DNA of 64,000 nucleotides, taken from contig JAAFHY010000001.1 of the NCBI GenBank assembly GCA_013298505.1, positions 62,001 to 126,000 of the forward strand, in the 5' to 3' direction. Shown one piece after another: positions 1-8,398 of the stretch. This stretch comes from Cytophagales bacterium. Lineage in GTDB: Bacteria > Bacteroidota > Bacteroidia > Cytophagales > Cyclobacteriaceae. Position 1 is the first letter of the stretch, and the number at the start of each line of letters is the position of its first letter. The position numbers and the translations under genes are program-made. The notes below the pieces were generated by a model, which was given only the letters and a program-made list of their open reading frames with translations, did no database searches and was not told the origin of the DNA.

Positions 1-381
1 ATTTCGGCAAGTGATACCACCAAAATTATGCGGTCGATTCAAACATTGCGCTCAGAAGGGAACACCAACATAGCCGATGGGTTGGCATTGGCCTATAAAA
101 CGGCTAACAAGAATTTTATTGAAGGTGGCAACAACAAAATTATCATGGCCACTGATGGTGAGTTTAAAACCACGGAGCCACTCTACAAATTAGCCGAAAA
201 AAACGCATCCAAAATTACGCTCAGCATTTTTGATTTCAGTCAACTGGCCGCGCCACTACAACCGCTGCAATCGCTGGCCGAAAAAGGAAATGGGAATTAT
301 GTCGAAGTAACAACCGAAAATTCGCTGGAGGTATTGGCGAAAGAGGCGCAGAAGGAAAAGCAGCAGCAAGAAGATAAATGA
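1..381 (+). CDS. von Willebrand factor A domain protein, C-terminal part
   Basis: The frame is open from base 1, so the listed ATG at 28 is internal and the gene starts outside the window. The visible 126 residues are the second half of a vWA (MIDAS) domain: a run with ADGLALAYKTA, then the strand and loop IIMATDGEF, then LSIFDF and a last helix (NSLEVLAKEAQ). The TDG after a hydrophobic strand fits the third metal-coordinating loop of vWA domains. The protein ends in a charged Gln/Lys tail with no membrane segment, so any anchor or partner domain lies upstream. It resembles the YfbK/Ca-activated chloride channel-like group of secreted vWA proteins; that assignment is tentative because only the end is seen. 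Confidence 0.75.
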   Translation: MSASDTTKIMRSIQTLRSEGNTNIADGLALAYKTANKNFIEGGNNKIIMATDGEFKTTEPLYKLAEKNASKITLSIFDFSQLAAPLQPLQSLAEKGNGNYVEVTTENSLEVLAKEAQKEKQQQEDK

Positions 382-478
382 TGTTCGACATTTATAATGT
401 CGAACAGCAGATAAGGAGGATTTAAAATTCGTTTAGTCTTTGATTCGAGATTACAAATCCCGAAAAGCGTCAGGTATA

Positions 479-497
479 TCACATCATCATGCGATTT
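479..497. repeat. 19-bp direct repeat, copy 1
   Basis: The 19 bases tcacatcatcatgcgattt occur here and again at 1909-1927, one on each side of the PAP2-like gene, same orientation. On the minus strand each copy reads as codons for N-R-M-M-M followed by TGA, so the copies may be the ends of related minus-strand reading frames and not a mobile-element repeat. Confidence 0.8.
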
Positions 498-529
498 TCT
501 GCTACCCAAAATAGGATGAGATTTGGTAC

Positions 530-1861
530 ATGAAAAAAATCCTATCCTTTATTATCATAGCGGTTATTGCACAGGCATGCGACAATCAGCAAACCACCAC
601 CTTCGGAATTGAACCGAACGCTGGTCAATGGAAACCGTGGGTAAGTCCATCAACTATCGAATTTAAAATTCCGCCTCCTCCGACCGGTAGTGAAGAAAAA
701 AAGGAGACCAAGGAAATAATTTCGCTTCAAAAAAATCTGGATAGCACGCTTATCGCGGAAATGCATTACTGGAATGCAGGCCCACCCTCCTACCGCTGGC
801 AAGCTGCGGCAGACGATCTGTTGGATACAACACAATACTTCCTGCGCGTTTATTCACTCCTTAATGTAGCCATCTATGATGCAACGCTTGCTGCGTGGAG
901 TGCCAAGTATGAACATAATCGAAAGCGCCCATTAGCTCAGGACGGACTCAAACACCTGGTGTCGCCACCCCAAACTCCATCCTATCCGTGCGAGCATTCT
1001 GTTACGGCTGGTGCAGCAGCCACTATGTTGGCCTATCTGTTTCCTGCCAAAGCTGATTCTATTCTAGCGGCCGCAAAGAAAATCGGACAATCGCGCGTGC
1101 TTGCGGGTGTTCAATTTCCGAGTGATGTAAAAGCTGGTTTTGATTTAGGTGTTCAAGTTGCTAACTATGTTATCGAACATCGCGCTAAGCAGGATGGAGG
1201 TGATAAACGATGGAAAGGAAAAATTCCATCAGAGGCTGGCTATTGGAAGGGAAAACCTTTACGTTTTGACATTCCCAATATGAAGCCATGGGTGCTTACT
1301 TCCACAAATCAATTCCATTCGGTTCCTCCTCCCGATGTCAAAAAAGATATGGCTGAGTTGAAAGCGTTTAAGAGAACGGATGAATCGAACTATCGGGCGT
1401 TTAAGTGGGAGTTTGAATGGCCGTGGGGGGACATCATCGATAGAAAAATAATGGAGCATGGACTTCTCAACAACGCACCAAGAGCCGCCCGCATCTATAC
1501 ATTACTAGCCGTTGCCGATTACGAAAATCAAATCGCCAACATTGAGTCTAAATATGTTTACTTCCGCATTCGACCCGATCAATATGACCCAACCTATAAA
1601 GCACTTTTTAAAACTCCACCCTCACCAGGCTATCCCGCAGGGCATGCTACTGTTGCGGCTTGTTATGGCGAAATGCTTGCATACTTGTTCCCATCTGATG
1701 CAAAAGAATTTCATGAGTTGGCCGAAGAAGAAACATTATCACGATTTGAAGCGGGCGTACACTTTCGCACGGACAACGAAGCTGGAATGAAGTTGGGGAA
1801 AGAGGTAGCGAATGAAATTATTAAACGGGCAAAAGCTGATGGGGCTGATGTAGTGAAGTAA
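530..1861 (+). CDS. Two-lobed PAP2 / vanadium haloperoxidase-like lipoprotein
   Basis: Family members are acid phosphatases or haloperoxidases of the PAP2 fold. A short hydrophobic N-terminus ends at Cys17 (AQAC), suggesting a lipoprotein, although the lipobox is weak. The chain holds two copies of the PAP2 motif set. Copy 1 has K126-x6-RP, YPCEH156 and SR189 with Q195 and D199. Copy 2 has K341-x6-RP, YPAGH372 and SR405 with H411 and D415. The His of motif 3, which is the nucleophile or vanadate ligand in the family, is Gln in copy 1, so only the C-terminal copy should be active. Known haloperoxidases also consist of two helical bundles with one active site. The substrate cannot be told. The gene stands alone between two copies of a 19-bp repeat. 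Confidence 0.82.
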   Translation: MKKILSFIIIAVIAQACDNQQTTTFGIEPNAGQWKPWVSPSTIEFKIPPPPTGSEEKKETKEIISLQKNLDSTLIAEMHYWNAGPPSYRWQAAADDLLDTTQYFLRVYSLLNVAIYDATLAAWSAKYEHNRKRPLAQDGLKHLVSPPQTPSYPCEHSVTAGAAATMLAYLFPAKADSILAAAKKIGQSRVLAGVQFPSDVKAGFDLGVQVANYVIEHRAKQDGGDKRWKGKIPSEAGYWKGKPLRFDIPNMKPWVLTSTNQFHSVPPPDVKKDMAELKAFKRTDESNYRAFKWEFEWPWGDIIDRKIMEHGLLNNAPRAARIYTLLAVADYENQIANIESKYVYFRIRPDQYDPTYKALFKTPPSPGYPAGHATVAACYGEMLAYLFPSDAKEFHELAEEETLSRFEAGVHFRTDNEAGMKLGKEVANEIIKRAKADGADVVK

Positions 1862-1908
1862 ACGAACTATAGCGGTCAAAACACTTTAGCCATCACCCAG
1901 GTTCTTCC

Positions 1909-1927
1909 TCACATCATCATGCGATTT
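1909..1927. repeat. 19-bp direct repeat, copy 2
   Basis: Exact second copy of the repeat at 479-497. Upstream of it on the minus strand the same frame stays open back to about 2040 and reads PKQAIYLSKVMKDMG before the N-R-M-M-M stop. There is no start codon, so this looks like a gene remnant. Confidence 0.75.
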
Positions 1928-2088
1928 ACTCGCCCCATATCTTTCATCACCTTTGAAAGGTAAATAGCCTGCTTGGGCGTGTTCTGGTTTTTACTATCGG
2001 TTGCTAAGGGGCGTGGCGGTAACTTTAAATGAAACTATTTCTTTAAATGAAAACAAACAAGATGGAAATCATTCATAGTTTACTCCTT

Positions 2089-5000
2089 ATGAAAAAATTA
2101 GTATTCGTCATTTGCCTATTCTTTGTTTGTGCTATCAACGCAAACGCAGGCACTGGTAGCTTCCTTACGAGATGGTCCACCACAACAAGCACCATTACCA
2201 TTCCCGTTACGAATACAGGTCCAACGTATATCTATAATGTTACCTGGACTAACCTAACCAATGCCGGTGTAGGCAATGGTTCCGTTACTGGTCATGTGGG
2301 CAACTATACCATCACAGGGCTCACCAACGGAAACATTTATCAGATTGAAATTACAGGAAATTTTCCAGGGCTGTTTATAGCCAACGGAACCGAAAAGAGC
2401 AAGATACGAACCATCGAACGGTGGGGAGACCCGGTGTGGACTACCATGGCTTCCGCTTTTTATGGCTGCGATCAGCTCGTTTCAAATGCTACCGATGCGC
2501 CCGATGTTAGTCAGGTAACCAATATGTCGTACACGTTTAACGGAGCGCGCCTGTTCAATGCCGACTTAAGCGGATGGAATACAGGCAATGTTACCACTAT
2601 GAGATATATGTTTTACAATGCTGATGCTTTCAATGGCAACATCGGCACCTGGAATGTAAGTAAGGTTAATGACATGACTTGGATGTTTTGGGATGCCGCT
2701 GCCTTTAATCAGAATTTGAATAATTGGGATGTAAGCAAGGTCACCAACATGAGTTATATGTTTCAACGAACGGAGTCATTTAACGGTGATATCAGCAATT
2801 GGAACACGGTGAGTGTAACCAATATGTCTCAGATGTTTACGTTTGCCTCGGTATTCAACCAAAACATTGGCAACTGGAATGTCAGCAACGTAACAAACAT
2901 GTCTGATATGTTTACCTCGGCTAGTGTTTTTAATCAAGATTTGAATAGTTGGGATGTGAGCAAGGTGATTTCTATGGAGGGGATGTTTGACAAGGCTCGC
3001 GCATTTAACGGTAACGTAAGTAGCTGGAATGTAGGAAACGTAACAACTATGGCAGGGATGTTTTCACAGGCTGATGTATTTAACAGAGATGTAAGCGGGT
3101 GGAACGTAAGCAAAGTAACAGACATGTCGGGCATGTTTGCGCGAACTAATCTTTTTAATCAAAACCTAAACGCGTGGGATGTTAGTAAAGTGACAACAAT
3201 GACGGGTATGTTTCAACAAGCCATTGCCTTTAATGGCGATATTAGTAGTTGGAACGTGGGTAATGTACTGGTAACGGCAAGCATGTTTCAAGGAGCACCA
3301 TTTAACGGCAACATCAGCAACTGGAATGTGAGCAAGGTGACTCAGATGCAACAAATGTTTAGTGGCAGCACAGCATTCAACGGCAATCTGAGCACTTGGA
3401 ATGTAGGCAACGTAACGAATATGTCATACATGTTTGGCTACGCTAAAGCCTTTAATACCGACATAAGCATGTGGAACGTAAGTAAGGTGACCAATATGGA
3501 GGGTATGTTAGCATGTGCCGTGTTCAACCAACCGCTCAATACTTGGAACGTAGGCAACGTTACGAACATGAAGTATATGTTCGATCAGGCTTTTGTGTTT
3601 AATCAAAACCTTAGCAGTTGGAACACCTCGAAGGTTACCGACATGTCTTTTATGTTTCGCGATGCCCGTGCGATCAATCAAAATCTAAACACTTGGGATG
3701 TAAGTAAAGTAACCACGATGGATCAAATGTTTGCCGATGCATGGGCTTTCAACGGAGACATTAGCAATTGGAATGTGGAGATGGTTACTGATATGCGCTT
3801 TATGTTTAGCAAGGCCGCAGCTTTTAACGGAAACATTGGCGGTTGGAATGTGGGCAACGTTACCGACATAACCGCTATGTTTCAGGAAGCTGTTTCTTTC
3901 AATCAAAATTTGAACAGTTGGGATGTAAGCAAGGTTACTTCCATGTTCGGCACGTTTATAAATGCGGATGCGTTCAATGGAAATATAAGCAGTTGGAATG
4001 TGAGTAACGTAACAAACATGAATACTGCGTTCTCAGGCGCGCTGGCATTTAATCAAAACATCAGCGGCTGGAATGTGAGCAAGGTTACCAACATGACCAG
4101 CATGTTTAATGGAGCATCTTCCTTTAATAGTGATTTAAGTGCTTGGAACATCAGCAACGTTACTGTTATGAGTTCTATGTTTAATAACGCATCGGCATTT
4201 AATCAAGATATCACCTTGTGGAATGTAGGCAAAGCAATAAACATGGCCAACATGTTTAGCAATGCCGTTGCCTTTAACCAGAATCTGGCGTCATGGAATA
4301 TTAGCAACGTAACCAACATGACGGGCATGTTAAACGGTACAGCTATTTCTATTGCTAATTATGATGCTATACTGGAGGGCTGGGCTAGACTTGATGCAGG
4401 GGAGACAAAAATACCAACAGGGGTAACGTTAGGAGCTGGTGGACTTTTTTATACAACAACCGGACAAGTACACAGAACTTCTTTGGATATCACTCGCTCA
4501 TGGACTATCACTGGAGACGCATTGGTAGGAGCACCTCTCTTGCCTGCTATCACCAGTTTTACACCAACCAGTGGACCTGTAAATACAACAGTGACAATAA
4601 CTGGTGCCAACTTCAGCCCCACACCAGCCAACAACATTGTTAGGTTTAATGGAACAACAGCGATTGCCACAGCCAGCACAGCAACCTCCATTACTACCAC
4701 AGTGCCTGTTGGAGCTACGACAGGAGTTATCACCGTTACTGTGGCTGGTAATACTGCCACCAGTGCTACTAATTTTACAGTCACCACCCCATCCCTCACC
4801 ATCACTTCATTCACGCCAAACTCTGGCATCATAACTACAACGGTCACCATCACTGGTACTAACTTCAGCGCCACACCAGCCAACAACACCGTTGCATTCA
4901 ATGGAACCTCATCGGTTGTTACCGCAAGTACTGCTAACTCGATTACGACCACTGTTCCTGCAGGAGCGACAACAGGAAAAATTTCTGTCACCGTAGGCGC

Positions 5001-5622
5001 AAATACAGCTACGAGCACAAATGATTTTACCGTTACAACAGTTAGCAATCAACCACCAGTAATCACATCAACTACTGCAAGCGCACCCATCAATGGAATA
5101 GTAACCATAGGTTTGTTGAGTTTGCTTAGCGACCCTGACGATAACCTTGATCTGAGCACACTTACCCTGCTTAGCAGTATATCAGAGCAAGGTGCGGCTG
5201 CAACCATCAACGCTTCATCGGAATTAGAGCTTGATTATGGAAATACATTCTTCTCAGGTGTGGATCGCGTTTCAATTGAAGTATGCGATTTGTTAAACGC
5301 GTGCTCGCAACAACAGTTATCCATTGAGGTAGGAGGTGAAATTGTTGTGTACAATGGGGTGTCGCCCAATGGCGATGATAAAAATCCGTTTCTCTTCCTG
5401 CAATACATCGATGTAATCCCCGAAACAAAAACCAATCGCGTCTCCATCTTCAATCGATGGGGCGATGAGGTCTTTTCTGTTTCCGACTACGACAACAAAA
5501 CCAAGGTGTTCATCGGCCTCACCAATGATGGAAGCAAACTTCCGGCCGGCACCTACTTCTACAAAATTGAATTACCCTTGGCAGGAAAATCATTGTCCGG
5601 TTTTTTTGACTTAAAATATTGA
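2089..5622 (+). CDS. BspA-type (DUF285) repeat surface protein, type IX secretion cargo
   Basis: Giant secreted adhesin-like protein of 1177 residues from the ATG at 2089. I prefer this start to the upstream ATG at 2047 because a normal signal peptide (MKKLVFVICLFF...NANA) begins there. After a short beta-rich segment come about 25 repeats of 22-25 residues of the DUF285/BspA kind (pattern W-N-V-S-K-V-T-x-M...MF...FN). Two IPT/TIG immunoglobulin-like domains follow (about residues 818-985), then another Ig/cadherin-like segment and a gliding-motility-type C-terminal domain (SPNGDD...FNRWGDEVF...LPAGTYFYKI), which is a type B sorting signal for type IX secretion. The PorP/SprF gene follows after 6 bases and is the likely dedicated partner. 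Role in adhesion is inferred. Confidence 0.92.
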   Translation: MKKLVFVICLFFVCAINANAGTGSFLTRWSTTTSTITIPVTNTGPTYIYNVTWTNLTNAGVGNGSVTGHVGNYTITGLTNGNIYQIEITGNFPGLFIANGTEKSKIRTIERWGDPVWTTMASAFYGCDQLVSNATDAPDVSQVTNMSYTFNGARLFNADLSGWNTGNVTTMRYMFYNADAFNGNIGTWNVSKVNDMTWMFWDAAAFNQNLNNWDVSKVTNMSYMFQRTESFNGDISNWNTVSVTNMSQMFTFASVFNQNIGNWNVSNVTNMSDMFTSASVFNQDLNSWDVSKVISMEGMFDKARAFNGNVSSWNVGNVTTMAGMFSQADVFNRDVSGWNVSKVTDMSGMFARTNLFNQNLNAWDVSKVTTMTGMFQQAIAFNGDISSWNVGNVLVTASMFQGAPFNGNISNWNVSKVTQMQQMFSGSTAFNGNLSTWNVGNVTNMSYMFGYAKAFNTDISMWNVSKVTNMEGMLACAVFNQPLNTWNVGNVTNMKYMFDQAFVFNQNLSSWNTSKVTDMSFMFRDARAINQNLNTWDVSKVTTMDQMFADAWAFNGDISNWNVEMVTDMRFMFSKAAAFNGNIGGWNVGNVTDITAMFQEAVSFNQNLNSWDVSKVTSMFGTFINADAFNGNISSWNVSNVTNMNTAFSGALAFNQNISGWNVSKVTNMTSMFNGASSFNSDLSAWNISNVTVMSSMFNNASAFNQDITLWNVGKAINMANMFSNAVAFNQNLASWNISNVTNMTGMLNGTAISIANYDAILEGWARLDAGETKIPTGVTLGAGGLFYTTTGQVHRTSLDITRSWTITGDALVGAPLLPAITSFTPTSGPVNTTVTITGANFSPTPANNIVRFNGTTAIATASTATSITTTVPVGATTGVITVTVAGNTATSATNFTVTTPSLTITSFTPNSGIITTTVTITGTNFSATPANNTVAFNGTSSVVTASTANSITTTVPAGATTGKISVTVGANTATSTNDFTVTTVSNQPPVITSTTASAPINGIVTIGLLSLLSDPDDNLDLSTLTLLSSISEQGAAATINASSELELDYGNTFFSGVDRVSIEVCDLLNACSQQQLSIEVGGEIVVYNGVSPNGDDKNPFLFLQYIDVIPETKTNRVSIFNRWGDEVFSVSDYDNKTKVFIGLTNDGSKLPAGTYFYKIELPLAGKSLSGFFDLKY
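2497..4330 (+). repeat. Tandem DUF285 repeats within the adhesin gene
   Basis: About 25 units of roughly 72 bases encode the core TWNVSKVTNM-like motif with variable flanks. Two alternating forms are visible: units with FNQNL...WDVSKV and units with FNGNIS...WNVGNV, so the array may have grown by duplication of a two-unit block. Such arrays are prone to recombination and copy-number change. Confidence 0.9.
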
Positions 5623-5628
5623 TACCCC

Positions 5629-6573
5629 ATGTCTAGTCTTACTTGTAACCCAATCCTAAAACGCAGCTCTTGGCTGTTGCTGCTGTGCATCTGCTTCGCT
5701 CAACAATTTGTCTGTGCCCAGCAAGATCCTTTATATTCGCAATACATCAACAACCCGTTCGTCATCAACCCCGCCTACGCTGGCCTCACCAACAACTTGA
5801 ATTTCTCGCTCAGCTATCGCAATCAATGGGCCGGTTTTGAAGGAAGCCCTAAAACGATCAACTTCAGCGGGCACATTTCGCTGCTTGAAAATAAAATGGG
5901 GGCCGGGCTCATGGTCATTTCCGATCAGATCGGTAACAGTAAAATCACTGAAGTATTCGGAAGCTACAGTTATCGCATCAATCTCACCGATGACAAAACT
6001 CTATCGTTTGGATTGCAAGCCGGAATGGCCAATTACCAAATCGATAATTCGAAAGTAAATCCCTTTCACAAAGACGATGATTTGTTTCTGGGAAACTTTT
6101 CTGAAACGAAACCCAGCTTTGGCTTTGGTGCCATTCTCAAAAGTGATAAATTTTTTGTCGGCCTTTCGGTGCCACGTATGCTTCGAACCACGCTGGAAAC
6201 GCAAGGGCTGCAGTCATCTCTTTACACTCAGCATTACTATCTGATGGGCTCGTACCTCTTCTTTGTGTCGGAGCACGTGCGCTTCAAACCTGCTTCGCTG
6301 ATCAAAATGGTCAGCGGTGCACCTCTTTCAATGGATCTCAATGCTTCCGTTATCCTTCATGAAAATTATCAGGCGGGAGTGCTCACGCGAAATTTTACCA
6401 CCTATGGTCTTTTTGTACAGGCACTATTCAAAGATGCCATTCGATTGGGTTATGTATTTGAAGTCCCCACCGGTTCTTCGGTCGGTGCCAACTTTTCAAC
6501 CCATGAAATTTGTATCGGGTATCGACTGAGTGCTTTTACATTTCATTCCAATACAAGTATCTACGGTTTTTGA
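5629..6573 (+). CDS. PorP/SprF family type IX secretion membrane protein
   Basis: Outer-membrane beta-barrel protein of the PorP/SprF family, 314 residues, with an N-terminal signal peptide ending near FVCAQ. Diagnostic features are the N-terminal QDPLYSQYINNPFVINPAYAG stretch and the following SYRNQWAGFEGSPKT. The rest alternates short beta strands and ends in a barrel-like strand. PorP/SprF proteins work with individual type IX cargo carrying type B C-terminal domains, and this gene starts 6 bases after such a cargo, so the two are almost certainly co-transcribed and functionally paired. The core type IX genes are not in this window. Length is normal for the family. Confidence 0.93.
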   Translation: MSSLTCNPILKRSSWLLLLCICFAQQFVCAQQDPLYSQYINNPFVINPAYAGLTNNLNFSLSYRNQWAGFEGSPKTINFSGHISLLENKMGAGLMVISDQIGNSKITEVFGSYSYRINLTDDKTLSFGLQAGMANYQIDNSKVNPFHKDDDLFLGNFSETKPSFGFGAILKSDKFFVGLSVPRMLRTTLETQGLQSSLYTQHYYLMGSYLFFVSEHVRFKPASLIKMVSGAPLSMDLNASVILHENYQAGVLTRNFTTYGLFVQALFKDAIRLGYVFEVPTGSSVGANFSTHEICIGYRLSAFTFHSNTSIYGF

Positions 6574-6592
6574 ATGCTACGCTTCCTTCAAT

Positions 6593-6609
6593 AAAAGTTC
6601 TGCACTTTT
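6593..6609 (+). terminator. Candidate intrinsic terminator after the PorP/SprF gene
   Basis: Perfect 6-bp stem AAAAGT-TCTGC-ACTTTT followed by CTTTTTG, 19 bases after the stop codon. The stem is AT-rich, so strength is doubtful. Confidence 0.5.
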
Positions 6610-6630
6610 CTTTTTGTGATTTTATTCATA

Positions 6631-6651
6631 AATCGGTAATCTAAACCGATT
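6631..6651. promoter_or_regulatory. Inverted repeat just before the acyl-CoA synthetase start
   Basis: AATCGGT-N7-ACCGATT, perfect 7-bp arms ending 3 bases before the ATG at 6655. It may be an operator or an mRNA hairpin that hides the ribosome site. No regulator can be named. Confidence 0.4.
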
Positions 6652-6654
6652 GCT

Positions 6655-8301
6655 ATGGAAACCTCTAGTCCTCTTGCCCAGTTTCTAAAGTGGGAAAAGC
6701 AAAAACCAACTGCCCTCTTTTTAAAACAACCAATTAGTGGCGGTTCCAAAACGTGGACGTATCAGGAGGCTGGCCTGGAAATCCGTAAAGTGGCTGCTGG
6801 CATTAAAGCACTTGGCTACCCCGACAAAAGTAACATCGCCATATTATCAAAAAATTGCGCTCACTGGATCATGGCCGACTTGGCTATCATGATGACAGGG
6901 CACATTTCTGTTCCACTTTATGCTACACTTACTGCTCCTTCGATTAAACAAATTTTAGATCACAGTCACTCTAAAGCGATTATCATCGGAAAACTGGATG
7001 AATATGCCGCTCAGCAAGAAGGCATCTCAAGCGGTATTGCCCGTATTGGCGTAGAATTATATGGAGTTCACGAGTCACTTTCGTGGGAAAAATTAGTGCA
7101 AGCACATGCACCGATCGAGGCGATCTATCATTGGAATAAAGATGACTTGATGACGATTATGTATACTTCCGGCACCACCGGAATGCCCAAGGGTGTAATG
7201 CATACGGCCGGAAATTTTGACGTGGTGTTGAAAGCTGCCATTGCCGAATTGCGTTTACCCCTGGAGCCAAGTCTATTCTCGTACTTGCCCATGAGTCATA
7301 TTGCCGAGCGGATGGGGATTGAAGTGTATGGATTTTATTCCGGTGCTCAATTCTCGTTTGCCGAATCGCTAGAGACTTTTCCTAAAAATCTCTTTGAAAC
7401 ACAGCCTCATTCGTTTTTTGCCGTACCGCGCATTTGGGCCAAATTCCGCGAGAAGATTTTAGAAAAAATGCCGCAGAAAAAATTGAGTCGATTGCTTTCC
7501 ATTCCGATCATCGGCAGTATTGTCAAGAAAAGCATTCGTAAAAAATTAGGGCTCAGTCGAGCCACGCACATTTACTCAGGGGCGGCACCCATTTCGGTCG
7601 ATTTATTGGAATGGTTCAATTCTATCGGTATCGAAATATTTCAAGCTATTGGTATGACGGAGGACTGCGTGTATTCGCACTTCAACCGCCATGGAAAGAA
7701 TAAAATCGGAACGGTCGGCATACCATTCAAAGATGTAAAAGTAAAAATTGCCGATAACGGTGAACTCCGGCTGAAGAGTGATGGCAACATGAAGGGGTAC
7801 TATAAAGAGCCAGCCTTAACGGCAGAATCTTTTGATGAAGAAGGGTATTTAAAGACGGGCGACAAAGGAGAAATTGATAGTGAAGGATTTTTGACAATCG
7901 TAGGGCGGATCAAAGATCAATTTAAAACGGACAAAGGAAAGTATGTAGCTCCCGCACCGATCGAGATGAAGTTGTTGGCCAATACAGATATTGAGCAAAT
8001 GTGTGTAGTTGGCATGGGCATACCACAACCCATCGGCTTGGTGGTGCTGTCGGCAGCGGGCAAAGCCAAATCAAAAGAAGCGATCATCGAAAGTTTATCT
8101 GCCTCACTCAAAGAAGTGAATGCCGAATTGGAGTCGTATGAGAAACTAGAGAAAGCAGTAATTATGCGCGATGATTGGAGCGTCAACAATGGCTTGATGA
8201 CCCCTACGATGAAAGTGAAACGAAATGAAGTCGAAAAAATACACGTACCGAAATATCCCGGCTGGTATCACACAAAAGAAGGAGTGGTGATTTGGGAGTA
8301 A
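6655..8301 (+). CDS. AMP-forming long-chain acyl-CoA synthetase (FadD-like)
   Basis: ANL-superfamily adenylating enzyme of 548 residues that should activate fatty acids to acyl-CoA via an acyl-adenylate. The phosphate-binding motif YTSGTTGMPKG is at about residues 169-179. YSGAAPIS and the acyl-adenylate motif QAIGMTED follow, then LKTGDKGEIDSEGFLTIVGRIKDQFKT-type sequence around the hinge. The A10 motif TPTMKVKR near the C-terminus carries the catalytic lysine. The protein resembles the shorter long-chain/very-long-chain synthetases of Bacteroidota more than acetyl-CoA synthetases. It is a single-gene transcript preceded by a short inverted repeat. Chain-length preference cannot be read from the sequence. 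Confidence 0.9.
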   Translation: METSSPLAQFLKWEKQKPTALFLKQPISGGSKTWTYQEAGLEIRKVAAGIKALGYPDKSNIAILSKNCAHWIMADLAIMMTGHISVPLYATLTAPSIKQILDHSHSKAIIIGKLDEYAAQQEGISSGIARIGVELYGVHESLSWEKLVQAHAPIEAIYHWNKDDLMTIMYTSGTTGMPKGVMHTAGNFDVVLKAAIAELRLPLEPSLFSYLPMSHIAERMGIEVYGFYSGAQFSFAESLETFPKNLFETQPHSFFAVPRIWAKFREKILEKMPQKKLSRLLSIPIIGSIVKKSIRKKLGLSRATHIYSGAAPISVDLLEWFNSIGIEIFQAIGMTEDCVYSHFNRHGKNKIGTVGIPFKDVKVKIADNGELRLKSDGNMKGYYKEPALTAESFDEEGYLKTGDKGEIDSEGFLTIVGRIKDQFKTDKGKYVAPAPIEMKLLANTDIEQMCVVGMGIPQPIGLVVLSAAGKAKSKEAIIESLSASLKEVNAELESYEKLEKAVIMRDDWSVNNGLMTPTMKVKRNEVEKIHVPKYPGWYHTKEGVVIWE

Positions 8302-8342
8302 TTCGACAATTCGATGATTCGGCAATTCGTTAATGCCCTGTA

Positions 8343-8392
8343 GAAAAAAATTCGGTGATTCAATCATTAGCAAATTATCGAATCACCGAATT
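8343..8392 (-). terminator. Intrinsic terminator of the dienelactone hydrolase gene
   Basis: A perfect 13-bp inverted repeat (AATTCGGTGATTC / GAATCACCGAATT, 18-base loop) starts 6 bases after the minus-strand stop codon and is followed on that strand by a run of T. It may also stop read-through from the convergent acyl-CoA synthetase gene, although the plus-strand T run is poor. Confidence 0.65.
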
Positions 8393-8398
8393 AACAAA

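Noticed and set aside
297-509. 70-residue minus-strand ORF over the first spacer
   Set aside because: Half of it is complement of the vWA gene, the rest has no family features or signal.
1971-2026. Possible third copy of the palindromic element (TTGGGCGTG ... CTATCGGTTG)
   Set aside because: Only short words agree and neither of the two long blocks is present.
2497-4330. Repeat array considered as a CRISPR
   Set aside because: The units are directly adjacent, code in frame for a protein motif and have no constant repeat plus unique spacer.
4449-5048. 199-residue antisense ORF within the adhesin gene
   Set aside because: It is the complement of the Thr/Ser-rich IPT domains, low-complexity Val/Pro/Ala composition, with no start context. 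A shadow.
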